Positions 44,343 through 56,966 of a stretch of 64,000 nucleotides of DNA are shown here, one piece after another. Position 1 is the first letter of the stretch; each line of letters opens with the position of its first letter. The position numbers and the translations under genes were made by a program. Origin of the DNA: Acephala macrosclerotiorum (Eukaryota > Ascomycota > Leotiomycetes > Helotiales > Mollisiaceae); NCBI GenBank assembly GCA_014904845.1, contig MU119203.1:62001-126000 (forward strand), read 5' to 3'. The notes beneath the pieces were generated by a model. That model saw only the letters and a list, made by a program, of their open reading frames with translations, was not told where the DNA came from and ran no database searches.

Positions 44343-45741
44343 TCAAACACTCCAATCAATCCACCCCGTATTCCCGAACCTCTCCGTCCCCTGGTACTGA
44401 AACACCTTATCAGGGCTCGAGTACGGCGCCCACTGTGCGTCCGTCAACTGGACATCATACTTCGAAATCGCCCTCCCAGTAGCATTATATCCAGGTCCAT
44501 AATCCTTGTACTCCGCCTGCACAGTGTAGTTGTTGTATCTAGCAGGATTCCAGTCGATGAAGCCAGTACTGAGTATGCTCGCATCTAGGTACGTCCTAGC
44601 AAAAATCGCCCTCATCTGCGCATTCCACGGCCTCCCCAACGCACACTTCCCCTTAATCACCACCGCAATACTCTCATTCGCCGCCTTCACCGCACTATCC
44701 ACAATATAAACACCATATTTATTCACGAATGTAGTATTTGTGCCTTTCCAAGCGGTGATGCCTCCACCACAGTTGCGGAGAAGGATGGAGCAGGATTGCA
44801 CCCAGAGGGTGCCGAAGCCGTAGAAGAAGTCGGTTTGGCCGGCAATGGTGGAGGAATGCATATAGGCGTTTCCGAGCTTGCCGACGTAGATGGTGTCTTG
44901 GTAGGAGTAGAAGCCGGTGTGGTAGAAACCGCCGTTGGCGTAGGAGATAGAGAGGGCCAGGGAGGGGTCATCGGCTGTTTCTCGTCAACTGCCAGTCTAT
45001 GAAGGGAGTAAAGAGAGGAAGGCGGAGAAACGAACCGTAAGGAGCAAAGTCATTGATGAAATTCAGATTGTAGGTTCTGAAATCTGTGCATCCGAATGGA
45101 GTTCCGTCTGGGACGGCAAACCCAGTTGGTCCACTCCCAGTCAAAGAGGCGTTGAGGTTCGGTGCCACAGTCAGGGTGCTGGTGAAGGCATTGTCGAGGC
45201 CTGTGACTGCGATTGCACGCCATATGATGTTGACCGTGTTGTAAGATTGGTTGTTTGGGTGTGCGGTCTGGCCAAGGAGGTAAGTTGGTCCTTGGCGGGT
45301 GACGTTCACCTGGGCTTTGTTAGACTTTGAACTTGGTATTGGGAGAAGGAGAACGTGCCTGCCCGGTGTAGTTTCCAGACGCAATGAGGATGATGTAGGT
45401 GTCTGAGCCTGCTTAGCATTCTTACCAAGCTTCAGGAGGATGCTTTCAATGCTCACCAGTATTATTTGGCAGTGATGCTACAGCTGTTCTCTCGTCAATA
45501 ATGGGTCTCGTTTCGGGGATAAAAGTGCCTTACCTGACTGCACGGTCTTGTATTTGGAACTGCTGTTCACCAGGTCCACATAAACAGTTCTCTTCTGATC
45601 GCATCCTTGCAATGGATTTTTGGAATATGCTTGGCATGAATGGCGATCGTTTTCATTGCTAATGTCCCATGCTGAGGCCAAAGATAGAAATGCTGCGAAA
45701 AGCAGGACCAATGTCCGAAGGGAGCTGAGGCTTCGAGCCAT
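44343..45741 (-). CDS. secreted pectin methylesterase (CE8)
   Basis: De-esterifies homogalacturonan in plant cell walls, exposing it to pectinases. Predicted 396 residues in five exons (45534-45741, 45457-45483, 45359-45408, 45036-45309, 44343-44974). Signal peptide MARSLSSLRTLVLLFAAFLSLASA. Family features after splicing are YIILIASGNYTGQVNV, GFYSYQDTIYVG (catalytic Asp region), the signature GQTDFFYGFG with the second catalytic Asp, GGITAWKG, and LGRPWN with the substrate-binding Arg. A Cys pair and several N-glycosylation sequons (NNT, NYT, NNQS, NLNAS) are present. Intron 3 appears to begin with GC (cag/gcacgt..cccag), a GC-AG intron. The start is the ATG directly before the signal peptide; the upstream in-frame extension lacks an ATG. 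Confidence 0.92.
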
Positions 45742-47312
45742 CTTGCAGAAAGACAACGACAGATCTATGCTCAATTGCAATCAAGCGAGAAATCCTCAAT
45801 TGCTCAAGCCGCAGAAAAGGATGCTCGAGGAAGCTTCGCACGATCAGAGAAACAAAAAAAGAGAGGATCATCATGACTTCATGAACAATTTATCAACCAC
45901 CCAAGCTCCCTCACCTCGGAAAATCTGCTTCTCCCCGCGGGAACCTACCTAAGTCCCGGGGATCCAAATACCCATGTCCATCCAGCACATGGTGTTTCCG
46001 TGCCGAAAGCGTGACAGCGATTCAACCGGACGGGCAGGAGTTTCCATTTTCATAGTTGGTCCACAACGGTGATCGTTAGATGAGATGAAGGTACTGGTGT
46101 TTTGGGATGGTGGGAAAGTTGTGGGGAAGAGAAGATGAGCGTGGAGAAATAACTTTTGCGGCGAGCAGGGGTTAAATTGCCACCAATGAAACGAGGGGAA
46201 AGGAAATAGGGGGATGACGGCGCGATGGAATAACTAAATTCCTGACCTGAGACTCAAAATCTTTGATACGATGAGTACGGGTACACAAGATGGATCCAGC
46301 AGTATGCTTTGTTGTTGCTTAGATGAGCCGTCCTTCGACGTTGAGTTCGAGCCTCTTTGGCTCGCTACCTCAGCCCCAACTAAGCTTGATTGCCAGACTG
46401 CGCATTATGATACATGTCTATAGCTTACAGTAGTCAAAGTAAATTTTGTGTGCTATGATAACCAGGCTGCAAGGATCTCTGATATATCATAAAGTCGTCT
46501 TCTGAAGAAGACAGAAACTTTACTTCTGGCGCCGGCAGATCCGAATAGGGCTTGTTCTCTTGTCGACCCAATCAAATCCGTTTCCTCTGTGGTTCCAAAC
46601 CTCGCTGGATCTCATGTCCTTCAGATCCTTTCTAGGTTGCCGAATAATTCCACCAACTTAGCAGGAAACTCGTTTAAAAGCTCCACGTTCATGTCGTTTG
46701 CGTTTGGGCTTGTCGGAGTAAACCCAACCCAGCCCAGAGATTCAGTAGGAGAGTCACTGGAAGGATCTCCCCCCTCCCCAAAGTAGTGAACTGTTGGGTT
46801 GACCCCTCGACAGGATTGGCGAAAAAGTAGGCGAATGCGGAGATGGGGAGAAGGAACTTCGAGAAATTGAGTGATGAGAAGGGAGACGGTTCTAAGAAGA
46901 TAGGGAGATTCAAAGTGTTTTGGGGAAGGAGAAGTGGAAGTTGGATTAGCACCCGGGGAAAGTGAGGACATCACATTAGTCTACATGCATTGTTCTCTCT
47001 GGCCTCGCGCCTCCCCTCTTCCGAGTTTGAGGATGAGTGTTAAAAGACGAGGCGGAATTTTCACGTTTTCGAAGCCAACATGAACGATCAGTTCTTGAAA
47101 AGTGCGTTAAAAAAGGATTCTATTCAAATAACTCAGAAACTTCCTACCTGGAACAGAGCTTCTGTGTGATTCAAGAGTGGGAAACCTAGTCTTTTGGCAT
47201 CCATTAAGACATCAATATCGAAAAGTTGGGTATCGGAATTAATTTCAATCTGGTATCTTACAATTGAGTAGTGATCAACACCTATCGTCATCCCCTCACC
47301 TCCCCCATCCAT
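45742..47312. other. intergenic
   Basis: Promoter of the pectin methylesterase and 3' flank of the MFS gene. A minus-strand ORF of 117 codons (46621-46974, starts MMSSLSPG) is open but shows no domain or leader that supports it. Confidence 0.45.
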
Positions 47313-49742
47313 CTACACAGCCAAAGCAACCTCCTCCTTCTTCTCCTGCCCATGCCCCTTCTTAACACTCTTCCACTCCAACCCCACCGCACAAAAGAAC
47401 GCCGCAATAGCACAAGCAGCCGTAATCCAAAACGTATGTCTCAACCCATCAACATATGCATGCAAAACTCCTTGTAACTGATCTTCTTGATGCATTTCTG
47501 CCAACAACCTCCTGATTTCCGTAGCGCCGCTGTGGAGGAATGCTTGTCCGTTCAAAGATGGGGAGTAATTTTTTATTCCAGAAAGGAGCCCGTTTTGGAA
47601 GAGGGTTTGGGCGACAGAGATGAATAGGGCACCGCCGAGGGTTTGGAAGAATGATACGCCTGGACGATGGATTAGTATCCTGATTTGGATGTAGGTGGGA
47701 AAACATGTAAGAGGCGGACAGAGGAGAGGGGAAACAGGGAAGGGAAAGGAGGGAAACCCACAAGCAGTAGCAACTGGCACGTCAGAGAGTGGGAGGACGG
47801 TTTGCACGGTTATTATGCCACCTTGGAATCCGACGCCTATTCCGGCTCCGGCAAGGACTTGGTAGCCGAACCATTGGCCAAAGGTTGTGTCGAGACCAAA
47901 TGTTGTGATCAAACCAGCTCCGATGGAAAATAAAACCATGCAGAAAAGCATGATAGGAACGTAATACCCGACTGAGTTGTGTTAGTTTGCTGGTTTGGGA
48001 TGGGAAGAAGTTGAAGGGAGGGAGGGGAAGTCTTACTAGCTGTGATCAAGCCGCCTGTGATGATTGAAGAGATGACGGTGGAGATTAAGAGGGGGAGGAG
48101 TTGGATGCCGGCTCGCGTGGCAGAGGAACCTTTGATAGATTGGAAGTAGATAGCGAGGTAGAAGATTAGGGCGAAGAAGGCAGAGCCGAAGAACATTGCA
48201 AATACCAAAGCTAACACGACCTATCTTTCATCAGCCAGTCTTCTTGGAGAAAGCGAAGGATTAGGAGTAGGAGGAGTTGTGAGACCTACATTTCGGTTTT
48301 TGAAAAGACGGGGAGGCAACGTAGCCTTATCACCCAACCTCAACTGACTATAAACAAAAATAATCAACATCCCACCAAACCCACAAAACAAACCAATAAT
48401 CTTAGCACTGTTCCACGGATAAGTAGATCCTCCCCATTGCAGGGCAAGTAACAACATGACGACGGTGGGGATTATCAGGGCAGCGCCGATAAGGTCGAGC
48501 TTTAGGATCCGTTGCATGTAGGAGAGGTTGTCGGGGTTGTTTTCGCGGTGGATGTGGAGTACTACGCTGATTACTGCGATGGCTATTGCGCCGATTGGGA
48601 GGCTTGGCGGTATGTTAGTTGGAGTTGGTTAGGGAAGGAGAATGGGAATTGGGTGAGGGGAGACGGACTTGATGTAGAAGCACCAGCGCCAGGATACGCG
48701 GTCACTGTTCATATGGTTAGAATAGGTACATGAGAGAGTGAAAGTAATACTTGCGTGAAGACACCTCCAAGAAGTGGTCCAGCCACAGAGGCAATACCCC
48801 ACATACCACCGATCAAACCAAAAGCCGCTGGTCTTTTGCGAAGTGGCACTGCTCGCTATCAGCATGCGAAGAAGATCGCGGGGAAAGGGGTGTAAAAGTG
48901 GGGCAGGTGAGCAAGCGAGGAAATGTGAGGAAGAACATACAGCAATATGCGAGAATAACAACAGAACCAGAGAAAATTCCTCCTGTGCCAAGTCCAGCGA
49001 TAGCTCGTCCAACGATGAGAGCTTTGCTTGTTGGGGCTGTTGCGCAGACAAGAGATCTGGTAGACTGTTAGTGTGTAATAGATGGAGAATGGCACAGGGG
49101 GGGAGGAGCTGACCCAAGTTCGAAGAGTGCGATGGCAGTGAGGAAGGTCAATTTGATCTATGGTGTTGTCGGTATTGATAGTAGCACAAGTGGCATGAGT
49201 GGCTTACGCTGAAGATTGTGTAGATTCGTCCGAAGGTAGGTTGGAGAGCGGTCGCGGTGAGGAGGTAGGAACTGCCATACCAGCCTGCTTGATGTTAGAA
49301 ATGACTTTTTGGAGAGAGCAAGATGGACTGGCCTATGTCTTGAATACTGTTGAATTTGTCTGTGATCTTTGGAATGGCCGTTGAGATGATCTGGTCTTAA
49401 AATCAGCAAGTGTCTCTATGCGTCGAATGAAGATGATATTTTCCGAGGGGAAGAACTGCGAGGAGAGAGTACCGTTTGATCAAGAGCCACCAAGAACACA
49501 GCTAAGCAGAGAGCAGAGAGAATGACCCATAGTTTGAGTCCATGTGGGTAATCAGCATCATCTTCATCGTCCTTGCTCGCCTGAGCCTCTTTCTTTGGCA
49601 CAACCTCTTCTTTGGTCGATTCAACCTCCATCTTGGCTTCCCTAGTATCTTTATTTGCCTCCATCTCTAGATCTTTAGGATCCTCGAAAGTTGTCTCACT
49701 TTCTGAAGCTGCTTTTGATTGCGGTAACTCTTGATGTACCAT
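47313..49742 (-). CDS. MFS drug/toxin exporter, DHA2 (14-TM) type
   Basis: Plasma-membrane proton antiporter of the DHA14 class, which exports toxins, fungicides or secondary metabolites. It spans about nine exons. The N-terminus is a hydrophilic, acidic Lys/Glu-rich tail of about 70 residues, then TM1 with FLVALDQT followed by [13 protein letters not shown], the [12 protein letters not shown] segment of TM2, [27 protein letters not shown] (motif B/C), [22 protein letters not shown] (the DHA14 signature), [35 protein letters not shown] and a final TM near [20 protein letters not shown]. The end [16 protein letters not shown] is cytosolic. One intron, after the QDI codon (about 49284-49332), seems to start with GC rather than GT. 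Substrate unknown: there is no biosynthetic cluster beside it. Confidence 0.9.
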
Positions 49743-52010
49743 GATGTCGGCTGTTTGTAGAAACGAAAGCTGAAAGATCGAAGGAGCAAACGCAACTATG
49801 CGCTCTATTGTACGATATTAAGATATGTGATTTGTAAGATTGATGGAGTGGAAAGTTTTGATCTTATAAACTTCCAATCTTGATGTCCAGGCACTATAAT
49901 GTTTTAGAAAGTCATGCAGGGTTGTCTGGAGATTTGCTACTGTTTATTGGCTGCAACGCATTCCAGTGGCTTTCGGACATAGGTGCGGGGTTGATAGTTG
50001 CCCGAGCTCCGATTTTTCTGACAACATCAGCAGCACATTTGATTTGGAGTTGTCCCTTTGCCGTTCGTTCGAGTTCATGGGCATCATGGAGGATCGTCTT
50101 TGCACGTGCTGAAGACCATATCACGCAGGACTCGGAAAGAGACTTGACAAGAGGAGTACGGAATCCATAGAGTACCAAATCCGGACCGATTCTTGGAGCT
50201 CATACCCGAGAACATGGATGGGGTACTCGGCATCCCGCAGCAGCAAACAACAAAACAACGCTCAAGCAAGCCCCGCCATGTTTCCAGCTTTGGAAGCCTG
50301 GCAGGGCAGGTTGCACAAACTTCAGGCAGCAGCAGAGCAAAGGCATTTCTTTGTGATGCTTGGATGAGACTCCCACCTCTGAATATCATCCTCGAACCCT
50401 TTACTGTAGTTACAGTACTTCGTACCGTACCCTATCCTCGGGACAGCTCCACCACCTTCACCTGCTGCAAGCACTTCGGGAAGCCGCCGAAGGAGTCAGA
50501 GCGATGCCGATGTGGGGCCCGTGAGACAGCTGGCGGAAATGGCTGGGGTTGAGATGAGCCACGTGAAGACGTGGGAACGCGATGATGCAGCGCGAGTCCC
50601 AAGCGGAGACTGTTCCGACTTCCCTGTAGGCAGCCATCGCACAGCAGCAAAACAGAAAAGCACACAAAATGCAAACAATTATATGGCAAATTATATATGT
50701 TTATTCTTTCTATCACTTATCACTTCTCACGTAAGAAGCCGAGTTCAAATAATGAGATCCTTTGCTTCCATCGCCCTCTGGTTGTTTCGATGCGAGGCGC
50801 TGAACCGGCAAGCATTCTGAGGGCGCCTAGTCCTGAAGGGCTCACCATAGTGGGCCTCCTAACCTTCGCTACACCGCCTCAAAACCTCCCTCTTTCTTTT
50901 GCGTCGTCCTTTCTTTCATCTTATCCTCCTATTTATTCGTCTCATCCACGCTTCTGCACGCGTCGTGAATCGGTCTGTTTGTTTTTTTCCTTTCCCGATA
51001 TCTTTCGTCTCCTCTGAGACTTTCTCCCCACAACCTGCTCCACCTCTGTCACAAGGCTGGAGCCCATCAACAGCAGATCAAAGCAGAGCATTTCCACGAG
51101 TGAGTTTCCTCTTTTCGTGAATTCATTTGTTGCGTATACAATTCTGTTCTGTAAATCACTCCGCTTTTGTCGGAGGCATCTTCGACAAACACCACCCGAT
51201 TCGCGTCATCCTCGAAGCTGGTGGGGTTTGTGAATCACCTCGTCGTTTCCCAAAGCGGCCGACATTGGGAGTTTTCCTATCCAATCACCCCGCAATCACC
51301 CTGCACCTAGTTCACTTTACATCTGGTTCCTGGAAGAAATGAATTGTCGGGTCGTTCCGCTCTTGTGGAGTACGCTAGTGGCACTTCTTTCCCCAGAAAA
51401 GCGCTTCACTTCTCCAGCTTGGCGCCTGAGGAAAAGCGACCTCCGAGTAAACGATCCTATCCATCCCTTACCCGCTCACTCCACTTCACCTACAGATATG
51501 AAATATCTCTACTCTCCCTTTCCCCATCTTTGCTTTTTTCTCCGACCTTCAACCTTCAGCTGCTGAGTACTATCTTGCAGTTGCAACAGGAGTTGAGTAG
51601 TCCTTGGTATTCCCCATCTATCTTCAGCACGATTACATATCCCCTTATTCCAAATCAGTCGAAACCAGAATCGATCCATTTCCCTTCATACCCCTTCCTA
51701 CCTTTGTCCCCGCGTCAGCCTTACCTCAAGCTTCACACACCGTCTCACCGTCAACATCGATTCAACCTTCACATATGCTTTCACCTTCAATTTCCTTTTT
51801 TATCACTCTGTAGATATCATCATCCATATTTTAGATGCTGACGCGATACTTCCATCTAGTCATCCATCTTACTCAATCGATATCGAACCGAAGTTAGATT
51901 CCAGAAAGTCCCATCCCAAAACATACCATCAAATCTGCCGAGTCGCTTGACATCAAGTCAGGCCCTCAATTCCAACCTCGAGCATCATCAACACATAACC
52001 TGACATCAAG
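49743..52010. other. divergent upstream region, MFS/Argonaute
   Basis: About 2.3 kb. From roughly 50880 to 51840 the plus strand is strongly pyrimidine-rich with TTTCTTT/CCTCC tracts, typical of long fungal promoters and leaders. No ORF with coding support is seen; a 165-codon ORF at 51344-51841 is a by-product of this base composition. Confidence 0.5.
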
Positions 52011-55000
52011 ATGTCTGGTCGAGGACGTGGAGGCGGTGGTGGCTACCGAGGAGACCGTGGCGGCGGCGGTGGCTTCCGAGGAGACCGTGGCAGCGGTGGT
52101 GGCTTCCGAGGAGGACGAGGCGGAGGAGCACCCCGTGGCGGCGGAGGAGGCGGCGGTGGTGGAGCAGGAGCAGGAATTCAGGTGTTTAGGTATGTTACCA
52201 ACCTGTTCTACTATGCACTGTCTAACATTGGCTCAGAGATCCCAATGCTCCCCAAGGGTATCCCGCTGCCGATATGCAGCTCATGGCCATTGAAGACAAA
52301 TACATGGTCAACACCTCCGGTGTCAATGCCATTGCGAATCTTTCTATGACCTCACAAATGCCACCTCGTCCGGGTCATGGAACTCTCGGAAAAAAGGTTC
52401 TGCTCTATGCTAACTACTTCAAGGTCTCCTGCCCACCTGAGTTGAACTTGACTCGCTACAATGTCGAGGTCCAGCCCGAGGTCACAGGAAAGAAACTAGG
52501 TCGAGTAATTGCGCTTCTTCTTGCGCTGCCCGAGTTTGCCGGAGAGAAAATCGCGACTGAATGGAAGTCATTCATTGTTTCTCCAAGACCACTCAATATC
52601 CCCGACGGCTTCACTGTCCAGATTCCGTACATTGCAGATGGAGAAGATGACCCTCTTCCCCGAGCAGTCACATACACTGTTCGTCTCGTCACTCCACTCT
52701 CTTTCTCGGTGTCTGGCTTGGTTAGCTATCTTGCATCAGTCAACCCCAGCCCGAACTTCGCCCAGAAGGCAGAGACAATACAAGTCTTGAATGCTGTCTT
52801 TGGCCATCATGCTCAATCTCACAATGGTGTTGTTTCTATTGGTCAAAATAGGCACTACTCCATCGACCGTTCTCAAATGAACATGCACAACATTAAGACA
52901 CTCGGAGGTGGTCTCGAGGCACTGCGAGGATTCTTCCAGAGTGTTCGCACCGCCACTGGTGGCCTCCTTCTGAATGTTAACGTCACTCACGGCGTGTTCC
53001 TGGAGCCGGGGCCTTTGAGTGTTCTCTTCCCGAAGTTGGGTACCGGAAATTTGGTTACCTTGCACAAGAAGATGAAGCTTGTTCGTGTTAAGGTGACCCA
53101 CCTGCCAGTCAAGAAGTCCAAGAAGACCAACGCCGAGATCCCTCGCGTGAAAACCATCTTCGGCTTGGCCCAACCACAAGACGGCCGCACTTTACCGAAC
53201 CCTCCTCAGGTGCAAATGTACGGTGCCGGACCTAAGGGCGTTAAATTCTGGCTTGAAGAACGCCCACCGGCCGAAGGCACCCCTCCCGCAAAAAGCAAAC
53301 CTCCCGCCAAAGGCAAGAAGCCCTCTGGGCCGCCTGTCAGCTCGGGTACATACATCACTGTGTTCGATTACTTCAAGAAGAGTAAGTCTTTTCGTTGAAC
53401 TTCGTAGAATGAAACTAATGATGCCGTAGAGTATCCTCAATTTCAACTAAACCCAAATTTTCCGGTGGTCAATGTTGGCAATAAGGAGAATCCCAGTTAC
53501 CTTCCCGCAGAGGTTTGCTTTGTCCTCCCTGGACAGACCATCAAGCGTCGATTGAGCCCTGATCAGACGGCACAAATGATCCTCGCAGCATGTCGCAAGC
53601 CGAATGAGAATGGCAACTCAATCATCGGCGATGGCAGAAGTGTCCTCGGCTTGAAACCGGCTGCCAATTCAATGGCTGTGAGTTTTTCAATCTTAATTTT
53701 CCTTCATTTTACTAACACTGCCAGTCTCAACTTGGTCTTGTTGTCTCGCAGACTTTCATCACCGTCGCAGGTCGAGTACTGGCACCTCCAGCTATCACGT
53801 ACCGAGATCTGCGATCAAAGGAAATGAACGTGGTCCCAAGATTTGGTTCTTGGAACATGGCCAATATCAAATTTCACACTCCTGCCCACATTGGAGAATG
53901 GACCTACATCTGGTTTACGTCAACTCGAAGCCGCGATCGCTTTGGTCCAGATGAGCTTCGCGCAACGATGATGAGATTTCAAGCTCAAATGAACGTTGCC
54001 GGGATGAACGCCTCTAAATTCATCACGGAACGACCTCCCCCTGTCATCCAACTCGTTGACGGCGATGAAAGTGGGAATGATGCAAAGATCCGAGATATCT
54101 TCCGTCGGATGCACGGCGCCCCAAAGAAGCCCAGAACTGTGTTTTGCATTCTTCCATTCAATGACGTCGCCATCTACAACAGTATCAAGACCGTTGCTGA
54201 CACTAAAGCTGGAATCCACACCATTGGCATGGTTGGTCAAAAGTTGATGAAAGAGAATCGTCAGGAACAGTACTTCGGCAACGTTGCTTTGAAGGCTAAC
54301 TTGAAGAATGGTGGGATTAATCAGATCCTTGCCCCAGCCAAGATGGGCATAATTGCCGAAGGCGAGACAATGGTAGTTGGTATCGACGTCACCCATCCTT
54401 CTCCAGGCTCAAAGGAGGGTGCACCCAGTGCTGCTGGCATCGTGGCTAGCATCGACAAGTTCCTTGGGCAATGGCCGTGCTCCTTCGATATTCAAGAAGG
54501 CCGCAAGGAGATGGTTTCTGCTTTAGAGGGCATGATGATCTCCCGTCTTGCTCTCTGGGAGAAGCATAACAAGAAATTGCCTAAAAATATTCTCATTTAC
54601 CGTGATGGAGTCTCCGAGGGGCAGTATCAGCTTGTGCTTGAGCAAGAGCTTCCCTTGATCCGCAAAGCATGCCGTCAAAAGTATCCTGCTACAGCAACCC
54701 AGCAGGGTTTCCCCAAGATCTCGATCATTGTCTGTGGAAAGAGACACCATACCCGCTTCTACCCGACCTCCGAAGCCAACGCTGACCGGTCTTCTAACTG
54801 CGAGCCAGGCACCGTTGTTGACCGTGGTGTGACTGAAGTCCGAAACTGGGATTTCTTCCTGCAGCCACATGCGTGTCTCCAAGGAACTGCTCGCTCCTGC
54901 CACTACTATGTTGTTCTGGACGAGATCTTCCGAGGCCGTGCTGTGAAGCCTCCTCAAAAGAATGCCGCCGACGCTCTTGAGGAACTGACCCACAACATGT

Positions 55001-55215
55001 GCCACCTCTTCGGCCGCGCCACAAAGGCTGTCAGTTTGTGCCCTCCGGCATACTACGCTGATCTCCTCTGCACACGATTGAGATGCTACCTCTCTGACCA
55101 GTTCGATCCCCACGACACTTCTGCTACCCCAAGTGTCGCTAGTGGCGCCACTCCTCAAACAACCTTCGACGTCGCCATCCCTGACAATCTCAAGGACACG
55201 ATGTTCTACATCTAG
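52011..55215 (+). CDS. Argonaute (PAZ-PIWI) protein
   Basis: Small-RNA-guided silencing protein of the AGO clade, predicted 1020 residues in four exons (52011-52189, 52237-53381, 53430-53677, 53725-55215). It opens with an RGG/GRGG-rich tail of about 55 residues. Then come the N domain (LLYANYFKVSCP), PAZ (VLNAVFGHHAQ.., VRVKVTHLPVKKSKK, KYPQFQLNPNFPVVNVG), MID (VFCILPFNDVAIYNSIK) and PIWI. The slicer tetrad looks intact: Asp in VVGIDVTHPSPG (about 744), a Glu in the following helix/loop, Asp in YRDGVSEGQ (about 816) and His in SCHYYVV (about 915), so cleavage activity is likely. The end DTMFYI is the usual buried C-terminus. Intron 3 has two possible acceptors; gccag is chosen because it keeps SQLGLVVSQTFITVAGRVL. 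Relation to Neurospora QDE-2 or SMS-2 needs a tree. Confidence 0.95.
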
Positions 55216-56163
55216 TCTTGTCAGAGAGAAGCAGCAGGAGATGAACAGATTCCTCCCCCTTCTCAGCCACCACCGGGAGACGTGATGATTTTGACGAATT
55301 TCACTGGTATCGTTTTCATTTTGAGGCAGATCATGACGAGGTAGAGGATCTCTCTTTCTCTTCTACGACATAGCGTCTTCTTGATGACATGAGGGCGAGT
55401 CAGCCAGCTTGAACAAACTCTCTTGGATTCTTAGGACATTCGAGTAAGCGCAGCAAATTCTCTTCAGAAGTATTTGAGCGGAGCGAGTGTGGACAGCGAA
55501 GCGATGGCAGGTTTTCATTGATGGACGTATTTTCCTTTAGGCCCAATTTGATCGATCGACCTCCCAGCCTTGACTACGAATATTCGGTCTGTTCTCAGCA
55601 GCACTGATTCGTTTTCAGGTTCTCGCGCACGCTACACTGACAGGGCCAACGGTTTCTTCACAGCAAATGTCTCTTCACCAGCTTCTCCATTCGGAGGCGT
55701 GATAAGGAGTTATCAGCGATAATCAAGTAGTTAGATTTCCTTTCTTAAACCAGAAATGCCATCTCCTTTCGGTAACCAAAACCTAGGCTACTTGAATTCG
55801 TCGTGATTATGATGATTTTTGTTGACTTTGTCCTTACCCCTGAATGCATAAGCGAGCACTGCCTGCCTTTTTCTTTCCACATTGCCGCTCGACTGTTTAT
55901 TCTTCCTTTTGGGATGATGCGATGACAATGATTTCAATGTCCCTTTTTCTCTGGTGACACTATTCAGCGCCCAGTTTATGGGATCTGATACAATAGCCGA
56001 TCATCTCCATTCCTGATCTCGGGACGGGAAGGAGGAATGTGAAAAATTGATACTGTAAGGTATGAACCAGCATACCATCGCCACAACTCCAATTCTCTTG
56101 TTCTCCCTATTTTCCTTATCTCTCTTTGTTAAGTTTTCACATTCACACCAATATCTTTTCACG
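55216..56163. other. intergenic
   Basis: 3' flank of Argonaute and promoter of the small secreted protein gene. No further feature seen. Confidence 0.55.
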
Positions 56164-56966
56164 ATGCACACCCCCTCCCTCTTCACGATACTTATCTTCA
56201 CCCTCCTCACCCACATCAAAAATGCACAAGCATGCATGCACTACAAAGCCGTCTTCCCCCACAGCCCTACCCTCCCCTACGAAGCATCCATCTCCGACAA
56301 CAGCGTAACGACATGCTGGATTTCTACGACGTATGCGGAGCATAAAGCATTACAGATCGCAGTGAAACCACAGAAGACGGAGATGAAATATAAAGGGAAG
56401 ATGAAGAGGAGTAATGGGTATAGTATGCAGTTGACGGAGAAGGCGGGGTTGAGGGTTAGGAAGGGGAGTGAGGAACCTGATGTCAATGTACGCTGCTCTT
56501 CTTGCTATTTTGGTTAGGCCTAGAAAGAAGATAAGAGGGAGGAGTGGATTACTACAAGGCTGATTACAAACAGGGGTTGAAAGTCATTTCAGAAGAGGAG
56601 CAAAAGCAAAGAGCTCAACAATTTGGACAGAGGAAATTGATTGATGTTCCGAAGGATGAGAAGGAGGCGGGGTTTTTGCCTTGGGAGTTTGAATGTCTTG
56701 GTTCGTTTTCCCATCTTCTTCATAATTATTACCTCTGTTATTTCCTCCTTTCAGATAAGACATTTGAGGGCCTATGGCTAATAGGAGGCACAGAGGGGTA
56801 TAAGGCACATGCGAACGTGGGTGCAAGAACCGTCACATATATCGCACACGGACAGGAATTCTATTTCATACCGAACGAGCAGGAGGATGTGGAGAATGAG
56901 AAGTGGGTTTATGATTTGAAGTTGTGGTGTGGGAAGCCGGGGAAGAATGGGTTGATATTGCCTTGA
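56164..56966 (+). CDS. small secreted protein of unknown function
   Basis: Predicted 223 residues in three exons (about 56164-56467, 56545-56700, 56755-56966). The signal peptide is MHTPSLFTILIFTLLTHIKNAQA, followed by CMHYKAVF. The mature part is basic with Lys-rich stretches in exon 1, an acidic/Gln-rich middle (ISEEEQKQRAQQFGQ) and a compact C-terminal part with DKTFEGLWLIGGTEGY, HGQEFYFIPN and LWCGKPGKNG. Four or so Cys suggest disulfides. The first intron is uncertain: a gtgagg donor at 56468 keeps phase with exon 2, whereas a gtacgc donor at 56488 runs into a stop. Intron 2 (gttcgt/ttcag) is clear. I do not recognise the family. Size and secretion fit an effector-like or cell-wall protein, which is inference only. 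Confidence 0.65.

Noticed and set aside
46621..46974. 117-codon minus-strand ORF starting MMSSLSPG
   Set aside because: Open and ATG-started, but Ser/Pro-rich without domain, signal peptide or a plausible leader; its frames on both strands are open, which points to base composition.
44343..49742. Possible pathway cluster of pectin methylesterase and MFS exporter
   Set aside because: Different likely roles, separate promoters 1.6 kb apart, and no other pathway enzymes or regulator between or beside them.
51344..51841. 165-codon plus-strand ORF upstream of Argonaute
   Set aside because: Produced by a pyrimidine-rich leader region; Ser/Pro/Leu/Phe composition only, with overlapping ORFs in other frames.
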